Positions 54,917 to 61,633 of a stretch of 64,000 nucleotides of DNA are shown here, one piece after another. Positions within the stretch are counted from its first letter, which is position 1. Every line of letters begins with the position of its first letter. Position numbers and translations under genes: made by a program. This DNA is from Rhizobacter sp. (GTDB lineage: Bacteria; Pseudomonadota; Gammaproteobacteria; Burkholderiales; Burkholderiaceae_C). The stretch lies in the NCBI GenBank assembly GCA_019635355.1, contig JAHBZQ010000001.1:1302001-1366000 (forward strand). The letters are read 5' to 3'. The notes below the pieces were generated by a model. That model was not told the DNA's origin. It did no database searches and saw nothing but the letters and a program-made list of their open reading frames with translations.

Positions 54917-55041
54917 AGAAGGTCAACGGCGATCTTCTGAAGACATCGACAACGCACCAATGACGGTGCCTTGCCGACAGGACGATGGCGTCCCCACGCG
55001 CTGGGCTAACCCCCAGCAAGTGCGGACGCCTTTTTGTTTTT
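54917..55041 (+). promoter_or_regulatory. ANTAR-responsive leader with intrinsic terminator (attenuator) of nrtABC
   Basis: Hairpin P1 (54917-54938) is an 8-bp stem, AGAAGGTC/GATCTTCT with one G-U pair, closed on hexaloop AACGGC. Hairpin P2 (54954-54969) is a 5-bp stem, GCACC/GGTGC, with hexaloop AATGAC. Both loops have A at position 1 and G at position 4, the known requirement for ANTAR binding. An intrinsic terminator follows: GGCGTCC (54987-54993) pairs with GGACGCC (55024-55030), then TTTTTGTTTTT. Inside it is a second hairpin, GCTGGG/CCCAGC. NasT should bind P1-P2 when nitrate is present and let transcription pass into nrtA. Confidence 0.85.
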
Positions 55042-55090
55042 CCGCTTTAGTTGCTTCGTCATTCACTCACTCACGCACCGAGACCACGCC

Positions 55091-56338
55091 ATGACCATCG
55101 ATCGAAAGGCACTCATGAGCCGCCGCACCCTCATCAAAGCCGCTGCCGCCACAAGCGCTACGGGCCTTGTTCCCGGACTCAATACCGCCGTCTATGCCGC
55201 GGGCTCCGACAAGCCCGAGAAGGAAGAAGTCAAGATCGGCTTCATCCCGCTGACCGACTGCGCCTCGGTCGTGATGGCCTCCGTGCTCGGCTTCGACAAG
55301 AAATACGGCGTCAAGATCATCCCGACGAAAGAGGCCTCGTGGGCCGGCGTGCGCGACAAGCTCGTCAACGGCGAGCTCGACATGGCCCACGTGCTCTACG
55401 GCCTGGTCTACGGCGTGCACCTCGGCATCGCCGGCCCCAAGAAAGACATGGCCGTGCTGATGAGCCTCAACAACAACGGCCAGGCGATCAGCCTGTCGAA
55501 GGCGCTGGCCGACAAAGGCGCGGTCGACGGGCCTTCGCTCGCCAAGCTGATGGCCAAGGAGAAGCGCGAATACACCTTCGCCGGCACCTTCCCGACCGGC
55601 ACCCACGCGATGTGGATGCACTACTGGCTCGCGGCCGCCGGCATCAACCCCCTGAGCGGCGCCAAGCTCATCACCGTGCCGCCGCCCCAGATGGTGGCCA
55701 ACATGCGGGTGGGCAACATGGACGGCTTCTGCGTCGGCGAGCCGTGGAACCACCGGGCCATCATGGACGGCATCGGCATCACCGCCAACACCACGCAGGA
55801 CATCTGGAAAGACCATCCCGAAAAGACGCTCGGCACCACCGCCGACTTCGTCAAGAAGCACCCCAATACCTGCCGCGCCGTGATGATGGCCGTGCTCGAA
55901 GCCAGCCGCTGGATCGACGCCAGCCTGCAGAACAAGATGAAGATGGCCGAGACGGTGGCCGAGAAGTCGTACATCAACACGGGCGTCGATGCGATCAACC
56001 AGCGCATCCTGGGCCGCTATCAGAACGGCATGGGCAAGACCTGGGACGACCCCAACCACATGAAGTTCTTCAACGACGGCGCGGTCAACTTCCCGTACCT
56101 CAGCGACGGCATGTGGTTCCTCACGCAGCACAAGCGCTGGGGCCTGATCAAGGAGCACCCCGACTATCTGACGGTCGCGAAGCAGGTCAACCAGATCGAC
56201 CTCTACAAGTCGGTCGCCTCGGCGATGAAGATCAACGTGCCCAAGGACGTGATGCGCACCAGCAAGCTGATCGACGGCGTGGTGTGGGACGGCAAGGACC
56301 CGAAGAAATACGCCGACGGTTTTGCCATCAAGGCTTGA
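55091..56338 (+). CDS. nrtA: Nitrate ABC transporter substrate-binding protein, NrtA/CmpA family
   Basis: A 415-residue periplasmic receptor with a twin-arginine signal (MSRRTLIKAAAATSATGLVPG, start MTIDRKAL). The mature part has EVKIGFIPLTDCASVVMASVLGFDKKYGVKIIPTKEASWAGVRDKLVNGELDMAHVLYG and GTFPTGTHAMWMHYWLAAAGINPLSGAKLITVPPPQMVANMRVGNMDGFCVGEPWN, typical of nitrate and bicarbonate binders. It is the first gene of nrtABC behind the ANTAR leader. Export makes it unlikely to be the cytoplasmic sensor NasS. ATG 55091 follows the leader by 50 bp; I see no strong Shine-Dalgarno. Confidence 0.94.
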   Translation: MTIDRKALMSRRTLIKAAAATSATGLVPGLNTAVYAAGSDKPEKEEVKIGFIPLTDCASVVMASVLGFDKKYGVKIIPTKEASWAGVRDKLVNGELDMAHVLYGLVYGVHLGIAGPKKDMAVLMSLNNNGQAISLSKALADKGAVDGPSLAKLMAKEKREYTFAGTFPTGTHAMWMHYWLAAAGINPLSGAKLITVPPPQMVANMRVGNMDGFCVGEPWNHRAIMDGIGITANTTQDIWKDHPEKTLGTTADFVKKHPNTCRAVMMAVLEASRWIDASLQNKMKMAETVAEKSYINTGVDAINQRILGRYQNGMGKTWDDPNHMKFFNDGAVNFPYLSDGMWFLTQHKRWGLIKEHPDYLTVAKQVNQIDLYKSVASAMKINVPKDVMRTSKLIDGVVWDGKDPKKYADGFAIKA

Positions 56339-56365
56339 CGACGACATCCACCCAAGGAGTACCCC

Positions 56366-57265
56366 ATGGTCAGTGCAGTCTTCCACTCCCCGCTCGGTAC
56401 CTCGAAAGAGGCTTCCACGAAATCGGCAGCCCCTGCTGCCGCGCCCGTGAAGGCCGAGCCCGCGGCCCCGGCCGTGCCCAAGGTGCCGCGCGACTGGTCG
56501 GCCCTCTGGCTCAAGGTGCTGCCGCCCCTCATCGGCATCGCCTTGCTCGTGGGCATCTGGCACCTGCTCACGATGAAGGGCGGCAACTTCCCGACGCCAG
56601 GCGCCACCTTCGATGAAGCGGTCAAGGTCTTCAGCGACCCGTTCTACAGCAAGGGCCCGAACGACCAGGGCATCGGCTGGAACATCCTCTTCTCGCTGCA
56701 GCGGGTCGCGGTGGGCTTCGGGCTGGCAGCACTCGTGGGCATTCCGATGGGTTTCATGATCGGCCGCTTCGCCTTCCTGTCGAACATGGTGTCGCCGCTG
56801 ATCAGCCTGCTGCGCCCCGTGTCGCCGCTGGCGTGGCTGCCGATCGGCCTGCTCGTCTTCAAGGCCGCCAACCCGGCCGCCATCTGGACGATCTTCATCT
56901 GCTCCATCTGGCCGATGATCATCAACACCGCCGTGGGCGTGCAGCGCGTGCCGAGCGACTACTTGAACGTGGCGCGCGTATTGAACCTTTCGGAGTGGAA
57001 GGTGATCACGCAGATCCTCTTCCCCGCGGTGCTGCCCTACATGCTGACCGGCGTGCGCCTCTCGGTGGGCACGGCCTGGCTCGTGATCGTGGCGGCCGAG
57101 ATGCTGACCGGCGGCGTGGGCATCGGCTTCTGGGTGTGGGACGAGTGGAACAACCTCAACGTCACGCACATCCTGATCGCCATCTTCGTGATCGGCATCG
57201 TGGGCCTGTTGCTCGAATGGGCGCTGATCTCGATCGCCAAGAAGTTCACCTACGCCGAAACCTGA
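56366..57265 (+). CDS. nrtB: Nitrate ABC transporter permease
   Basis: A 299-residue inner-membrane subunit. After an Ala/Pro/Lys-rich N-terminus (about 1-45) come six hydrophobic segments and the ABC-permease EAA loop around GVQRVPSDYLNVARVLNLSEWKVITQILFPAVLPYMLTGVRLSVGTAWLVIVAAEM. VGIPMGFMIGRFAFLSNMVSPLISLLRPVSPLAWLPIGLLVFK is typical of NrtB/SsuC/TauC. CAAGGAGTACCCC is just before the ATG. It sits 27 bp after nrtA. Confidence 0.94.
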   Translation: MVSAVFHSPLGTSKEASTKSAAPAAAPVKAEPAAPAVPKVPRDWSALWLKVLPPLIGIALLVGIWHLLTMKGGNFPTPGATFDEAVKVFSDPFYSKGPNDQGIGWNILFSLQRVAVGFGLAALVGIPMGFMIGRFAFLSNMVSPLISLLRPVSPLAWLPIGLLVFKAANPAAIWTIFICSIWPMIINTAVGVQRVPSDYLNVARVLNLSEWKVITQILFPAVLPYMLTGVRLSVGTAWLVIVAAEMLTGGVGIGFWVWDEWNNLNVTHILIAIFVIGIVGLLLEWALISIAKKFTYAET

Positions 57266-57287
57266 TCCTCGACCGGAGCCCCACACC

Positions 57288-58088
57288 ATGAAGAACTTCA
57301 TTCAAGTGCAACAGGCCGAGATGGTGTTCAACACCAAGAAGGGCCGCTTCCATGCGCTGCGCGACATCAACCTCGACGTGGCGCAGGGCGAGTTCGTCAC
57401 GCTCATCGGCCACTCGGGCTGCGGCAAGTCGACGCTGCTCAACCTGATCGCTGGCCTCACGCTGCCGTCGAGCGGCGCGCTGCTGTGCGACAACCGAGAG
57501 ATCGCCGCGCCCGGCCCCGAGCGGGCAGTGGTGTTCCAGAACCACTCGCTGCTGCCCTGGCTCACCTGCTTTGAAAACGTGCACCTCGCGGTAGAGCGCG
57601 TCTTCGGCGGCAAGGAGAGCAAGGCCCAGTTGAAGCAGCGCACCCTCGCGGCACTCGATCTCGTCAACATGGGGCATGCGGTGACCAAGCGGCCACACGA
57701 GATCTCGGGCGGCATGAAACAGCGTGTGGGCATCGCCCGGGCGCTGGCGATGGAGCCCAAGGTCCTGCTGATGGACGAGCCCTTCGGCGCCCTCGACGCC
57801 CTCACCCGCGCCCACCTGCAAGACGAGCTGCTGAAGATCGTGGCCCGCACCAAGAGCACCGTGGTGATGGTGACGCACGATGTGGACGAAGCCGTGCTGC
57901 TGTCCGACCGCATCGTGATGATGACCAACGGCCCGGCCGCGACCATCGGCGAGATCCTCTCGATCGACCTGCCGCGCCCGCGCAACCGCGTGGACCTGGC
58001 CGAAGACACGCGCTACGTGCACTACCGCAAGGAAGTGCTCGACTTCCTGTACACACGCCACGGCCACGTGGAAAAAGCGGCCGCCTGA
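57288..58088 (+). CDS. nrtC: Nitrate ABC transporter ATP-binding protein
   Basis: A 266-residue ATPase. Walker A is GHSGCGKSTLL, the Q-loop is VVFQNHSLLPWLTC, the signature is EISGGMKQRVGIARALAMEPKVLLMDEPFGALDALTR (Walker B included), and the H-loop is MVTHDVDEA. It is the short NrtD-like form with no extra receptor domain. A single ATPase gene implies a homodimer in the transporter. CGGAG precedes the ATG. Confidence 0.94.
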   Translation: MKNFIQVQQAEMVFNTKKGRFHALRDINLDVAQGEFVTLIGHSGCGKSTLLNLIAGLTLPSSGALLCDNREIAAPGPERAVVFQNHSLLPWLTCFENVHLAVERVFGGKESKAQLKQRTLAALDLVNMGHAVTKRPHEISGGMKQRVGIARALAMEPKVLLMDEPFGALDALTRAHLQDELLKIVARTKSTVVMVTHDVDEAVLLSDRIVMMTNGPAATIGEILSIDLPRPRNRVDLAEDTRYVHYRKEVLDFLYTRHGHVEKAAA

Positions 58089-58111
58089 GCCGCGAGTCGT
58101 TGGGGCAAGCG

Positions 58112-58135
58112 CCGCAGGCGGGAAGGCCTGCGGCT
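58112..58135 (+). terminator. Strong hairpin after nrtC, possible weak terminator
   Basis: GCCGCAGGC, loop GGGAAG, GCCTGCGGC: a perfect 9-bp stem 23 bp after the nrtC stop. It lacks a T-run. It overlaps a sigma-54-like motif (AGGCCTGCGGCTTGCT, 58125-58140) that precedes the sensor-kinase gene. Confidence 0.5.
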
Positions 58136-58184
58136 TGCTTGCGAATACACCGTCACACGCATGACGCGTGATTGAGGAGGACCC

Positions 58185-60329
58185 ATGTCATCACCCGGCG
58201 CGCCCGGTCTTGCGATCTCCCCTGCCCTTCCATCCGCCCCACCGCTGCTGCGACGCACCGGCCGCAAGGTGCAGCTCAACCTGGGCAAGTACCGCGAGAT
58301 CATCATCGCGGTCGCCTTCTTCCTGCTCTTCGACCTGGCCGTGCTGGTCTTGAACTTCTACGTGTCGTTCCAGATCGCCGAAGACGCCGTGTCCATCAAC
58401 CTCGCCGGCCGGCAGCGCATGCTGTCGCAGCGCATGTCGAAGGCGCTTTACGCGAGCGAGCTGGCCTCCGCCAGCGGCCCCGCTCCGTCGAGCCTGCTCG
58501 ACGAATTGCACAACGCGAGCCGGCTCTTCGACAACACGCTGCAGGGCTTTCGCAACGGCGCGCAGGTGACCGGCGGCGACGGCCGGCCGGTGTTCCTGCC
58601 CGCCGCCTCGGGCCCCAAGAGCGCCGACATCCTGACGCGCGCCGTGGCCATCTGGGAGCCCTGGCGCCGCCAGATGGACCTGCTGCGGGAGTCGGGCAGT
58701 GCCTCGCACGCGGCCTACGTGAAGGCCGCGGCCGACTACGCCCGCGCCAACAACCTCGCGCTGCTGGGCATGATGAACGAGCTGACCACCGACCTGGAAG
58801 CTGCCGCCTCGCAACGCGCCTCGGTGCTGCGCATGGTGCAAACAGGTGGCATCGTGCTCGCGCTGCTGAACTTCCTCTTCATTCTCTTCAAGTTCATCCG
58901 GCGCCTGCGACTGTCCGACGCGGCCGTGGAGCAGGCGAGCGGCGAGACGCAGGAGATCCTCTCCGTCGTGCGCGAAGGCCTCTTCCTGCTCACCCCCCAG
59001 ATGACGCTCGGTACGCAGATCTCGCACTCGGTGAGCGCCATGTTCGGCCGCTCCGCCCAGGCTGGCGACAACTTCATCCTGCTGCTCTCGCCGCTGGTGT
59101 CGCCCAAGACGCTGGAAGACGCCCGCGGCTACATCGAGCTGCTCTTCACGCCGCACGTGAAGGAAGACCTGGTGCAGAGCATCAACCCGCTCACCGAGGT
59201 GGAGCTGACGCAGACCGATTCGCTCGGCCAGAAGCGGCAGCGTTTCCTCTCGATGCAGTTCAGCCGCGTGGTGGAAGACAGGATCGTCAAGCACCTGCTC
59301 GTGACCGTGCAAGACGTGACGCCGCGCATCGAGCTCGAACGCAAACTCGAAGGCGAGCAGAAGCGGGCCCAGCGCGAGTTCGACCTCCTGGTGCAGGCCT
59401 TCGAAGCCGACCCCGCCGCGCTGGCCGCCTTCGTCGACCGCGCCGAGGCCAGCCTGCTCGAAGTCAACGACCTGCTGCGCCAGGTCGACGCCAGCTCCGA
59501 CGGCAAGCAACTGCGCCGCTCCGTCGACCGCATCTACCGCCACGTCCACGCCATCAAGGGCGAGGCCTCGATGCTCTCGCTGGAGCTGCTGGCGAGCACG
59601 GCACACGAGTTCGAGTCACAGCTGCAGCCACTGCGCGAAGCGGCCACGATGAGCGGCGAAGCCCTGCTCGCCTTGCCCCTGCCGCTGGAAGAGCTGCTGA
59701 CGCGCCTGCAGGCGCTGAAGCGCTCGGTGCTGCGCGATCGGCACCGCCTGCCTACGGTGGCGCCGCAGCCGGGGGTCGATGCCCTCGGCGCGCAGCTCAG
59801 CGCGCTCGTCGATCGCATTGGCCAAGACACCGACAAGCCCGCCCGCCTCAACGCCAAGCTCGATGCCATCACCGAACTGCCGACCCGCGTGCGCGACGCG
59901 CTGACGCAGATCGCGGTGCAGCTGGTGCGCAACGCCGTGGTGCACGGCGTGGAAGACGCCGCCACGCGCGAGGCCCGAGGCAAGCCGGTGCGGGCGCGCA
60001 TCGACGTCGAGGTGGCCCGAGACGAAAACGACCAGGTGCACCTGCTGGTGCGCGACGACGGCGGCGGCCTCAACCCCGAGCGCGTGCGGCAGCGCCTGCT
60101 CGCACTCGGCTGGTTCAACGAAACCCAGCTCGCCGAGATGAGCGTGTCACAGATCGTGGCGCAGGTGTTCAAACCTGGGTTCAGCACCGCTGAGGCGGCG
60201 GGTGAGCACGCTGGCCGAGGGGTGGGGCTCGACATCGTGGCCCATGAAGTGCGCCGGCTGGGGGCGCGACTGCTCGTCTCGAGCCGATCCCAGGAAGGTA
60301 CGACCTTCCGTGTGAGGCTGGCGACGTGA
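58185..60329 (+). CDS. Membrane sensor with PilJ/NarX-type domain fused to Hpt and CheA-like ATPase
   Basis: A protein of 714 residues. Transmembrane helix 1 is at about 39-60; a helical periplasmic sensor follows whose first helix holds SINLAGRQRMLSQRM (70-84), the PilJ/NarX N-terminal motif equivalent to the nitrate-binding P-box; helix 2 is at about 219-238. Then come a PAS-like region (about 255-385), an Hpt domain with HVHAIKGEA (phospho-His455), and a HATPase with N-box QLVRNAVVHGVED (Asn583), DDGGG (625-629) and GRGVGLDIV (677-685). There is no HisKA or CheW-like domain. GAGGAGG precedes the ATG. It overlaps a CheY-like gene, the likely phosphate acceptor. Nitrate or nitrite sensing is inferred from the motif and the nrt neighbours. 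Confidence 0.88.
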   Translation: MSSPGAPGLAISPALPSAPPLLRRTGRKVQLNLGKYREIIIAVAFFLLFDLAVLVLNFYVSFQIAEDAVSINLAGRQRMLSQRMSKALYASELASASGPAPSSLLDELHNASRLFDNTLQGFRNGAQVTGGDGRPVFLPAASGPKSADILTRAVAIWEPWRRQMDLLRESGSASHAAYVKAAADYARANNLALLGMMNELTTDLEAAASQRASVLRMVQTGGIVLALLNFLFILFKFIRRLRLSDAAVEQASGETQEILSVVREGLFLLTPQMTLGTQISHSVSAMFGRSAQAGDNFILLLSPLVSPKTLEDARGYIELLFTPHVKEDLVQSINPLTEVELTQTDSLGQKRQRFLSMQFSRVVEDRIVKHLLVTVQDVTPRIELERKLEGEQKRAQREFDLLVQAFEADPAALAAFVDRAEASLLEVNDLLRQVDASSDGKQLRRSVDRIYRHVHAIKGEASMLSLELLASTAHEFESQLQPLREAATMSGEALLALPLPLEELLTRLQALKRSVLRDRHRLPTVAPQPGVDALGAQLSALVDRIGQDTDKPARLNAKLDAITELPTRVRDALTQIAVQLVRNAVVHGVEDAATREARGKPVRARIDVEVARDENDQVHLLVRDDGGGLNPERVRQRLLALGWFNETQLAEMSVSQIVAQVFKPGFSTAEAAGEHAGRGVGLDIVAHEVRRLGARLLVSSRSQEGTTFRVRLAT

Positions 60330-60700
60330 AGCTGCTCGTCGTCGACGACTCGAACATGGTGCGCTCGCGCATCGCCCGCGTCGTGCAAAGCGGTGCACTG
60401 GGCGACGTGACGCTGCTCGGCCTGGCCCGCAACGGCGAAGAGGCCTTGCGCGCGGCACGCACCGCCCCGCCCGATGTCGTCACCATGGACCTCACCATGC
60501 CTGAGATGGACGGGCTCGAGTGCATCCCGGTGTTGCTCGCCATGCACCCACGCACGCGCATCCTCGTGATCAGCGCGCTCGACGACAAGTCGACCGCGAT
60601 CCGCGCCCTGCGGCTGGGAGCGCACGGCTTCCTGCCCAAGCCCTTCACCGATGACGGCCTGCAACTCGCCCTCAAGGGGCTTTTCGAGCATCACCTATGA
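60326..60700 (+). CDS. CheY-like single-domain response regulator
   Basis: A 124-residue receiver with LLVVDDSN, phospho-Asp55 (VVTMDLTMPEMDG) and Lys105 (GFLPKPF). The ATG overlaps the stop of the sensor kinase and its own stop overlaps the start of the CheX-like gene, so all three are made together. It carries no output domain, so its target is a protein partner. GEEALRAARTAPPDVVTMDLTMPEMDGLECI is close to CheY/CheB-type receivers. Confidence 0.92.
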   Translation: MKLLVVDDSNMVRSRIARVVQSGALGDVTLLGLARNGEEALRAARTAPPDVVTMDLTMPEMDGLECIPVLLAMHPRTRILVISALDDKSTAIRALRLGAHGFLPKPFTDDGLQLALKGLFEHHL

Positions 60701-61155
60701 GCGCATTGAAAGAATCCGACCTGCGCCTGTTCGTCGATTCGGTGCGGCGCTATTTCGATGTCACGAGCCGCATCGAGCCGGAGATCACCTCGGCCTACCT
60801 GGGCGTCGATGCGATGCCGGGGCACGACTTCAACGGCATCGTGAGCTTCTCTGGCCGCTACCGCGGGCAGGTGGTGGTCTCACTCCCGGCGGCGGCGCTG
60901 AAGGAGTTGCTGCTGATCCAGCGCGAGACCGATCTCTCGCAGGCCAGCCTGCTCGATGCGGTGGGTGAGATCGCCAACACGCTGGCCGGCAATGCTCGGC
61001 GCTCACTGGGCAAGGACCTGGAGATTTCCGTCCCCAAGGTCGTGCACGGCAAGCCGTCCGACGGCACCCGCACGCGCAAGCACCCCTACGTCATCACCTT
61101 TCGCTGGAACCGCTACCCGGGCGTCGTGTGCGTCGACCTGGCCGAAGCAGCGTGA
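60697..61155 (+). CDS. CheX-like phosphatase of receiver proteins
   Basis: A 152-residue protein of the CheC/CheX/FliY group. The segment SLLDAVGEIANTLAGNARRSLGKDLEISVPKVV holds the E-x(3)-N motif that in CheX hydrolyses phospho-CheY. The N-terminal part, VDSVRRYFDVTSRIEPEITSAYLG, and GIVSFSGRYRGQVVVSLPAAALKELL match the fold. Its place after a CheY-like gene suggests it dephosphorylates that protein. A strong terminator follows at 61252. Confidence 0.85.
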   Translation: MSALKESDLRLFVDSVRRYFDVTSRIEPEITSAYLGVDAMPGHDFNGIVSFSGRYRGQVVVSLPAAALKELLLIQRETDLSQASLLDAVGEIANTLAGNARRSLGKDLEISVPKVVHGKPSDGTRTRKHPYVITFRWNRYPGVVCVDLAEAA

Positions 61156-61167
61156 AGCGCTGAAGAC

Positions 61168-61183
61168 AGGCACGGCACTTGCG
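61168..61183 (+). promoter_or_regulatory. Second sigma-54 promoter, with no gene behind it
   Basis: AGGCACGGCACTTGCG has GG-N10-GC spacing and matches the nrt promoter at 14 of 16 bases; the similarity continues a few bases downstream. The predicted transcription start is near 61194. No plus-strand reading frame follows before the terminator; the next gene is fdx, on the other strand. Confidence 0.6.
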
Positions 61184-61193
61184 AGCTGAGAGA

Positions 61194-61288
61194 CTGCAGG
61201 TGCTCATCGCCTGCCTTCTGTCTCCTCAGTAGGGCTAGAGCCCTTTCCCCCACCCTCTGGCCCGTGCGGTCAGAGGGTTCTTTTCTTT
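61194..61288 (+). ncRNA. Candidate sigma-54-dependent small RNA
   Basis: The predicted transcript starts near 61194 and ends at the terminator, about 90-95 nt. It would contain hairpin 61196-61214 (GCAGG/CCTGC, extendable by G-U and G-C pairs), hairpin 61231-61244 (AGGGC, TAGA, GCCCT) and the terminator. The DNA around the first hairpin can extend to a longer stem (61186-61229). No open frame of size is present. The hexaloops of ANTAR targets are not seen. This is a prediction from promoter, structure and terminator alone. Confidence 0.45.
61252..61288 (+). terminator. Intrinsic terminator at the end of the nitrate signalling operon
   Basis: ACCCTCTG and CAGAGGGT (61252-61259, 61271-61278) form an 8-bp stem, extendable to 11 bp through GCC/GGT, followed by TTCTTTTCTTT. 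It ends plus-strand transcription before the convergent fdx gene, whose stop is at 61293. Confidence 0.88.
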
Positions 61289-61292
61289 GGGC

Positions 61293-61631
61293 TCAGTGCT
61301 TCTCTTTGGCGTGGTTGATCGAGTACTTCGGAATCTCGATCGTCACGTCTTGCTGCGCCAGGATCGCCTGGCAGGACAAGCGTGAGTTGGGCTCCAGGCC
61401 CCAGGCGCGGTCGAGCAGGTCTTCTTCCGCTTCGTCCATCTCGCCCAGCGAGTTGAAGCCCTCGCGCACGATCACATGGCACGTGGTGCAGGCGCAGCTC
61501 AGGTCGCAGGCGTGCTCGATCTCGATGTTGTTGTCGAGCAAGGCTTCGCAGATGGAGGTGCCGGTTGGCGCTTCGATGCTGGCGCCCTTGGGGCAGTACT
61601 CGGGGTGGGGGAGGATTTTGATAACTGGCAT
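61293..61631 (-). CDS. fdx: ISC-type [2Fe-2S] ferredoxin
   Basis: A 112-residue adrenodoxin-like ferredoxin that gives electrons for Fe-S cluster assembly. The cluster ligands are in IEHACDLSCACTTCHVIVREG and a distant Cys in LSCQAIL. It starts MPVIKILPHPEYCPKGASIEAPTGTSICEALL, as in ISC Fdx. It lies two bases after the hscA stop, the usual hscB-hscA-fdx order. Confidence 0.97.
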   Translation of the reverse strand: MPVIKILPHPEYCPKGASIEAPTGTSICEALLDNNIEIEHACDLSCACTTCHVIVREGFNSLGEMDEAEEDLLDRAWGLEPNSRLSCQAILAQQDVTIEIPKYSINHAKEKH

Positions 61632-61633
61632 GG

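Noticed and set aside
55067..57301. 744-codon minus-strand frame opposite nrtA and nrtB
   Set aside because: Antisense shadow of the nitrate transporter genes, with no start signal or homology.
61196..61244. Second ANTAR-type two-hairpin target after the orphan sigma-54 promoter
   Set aside because: The loops (TGCTCATCG or CTCAT, and TAGA) do not have the six-base A1/G4 pattern, so NasT binding is not supported.
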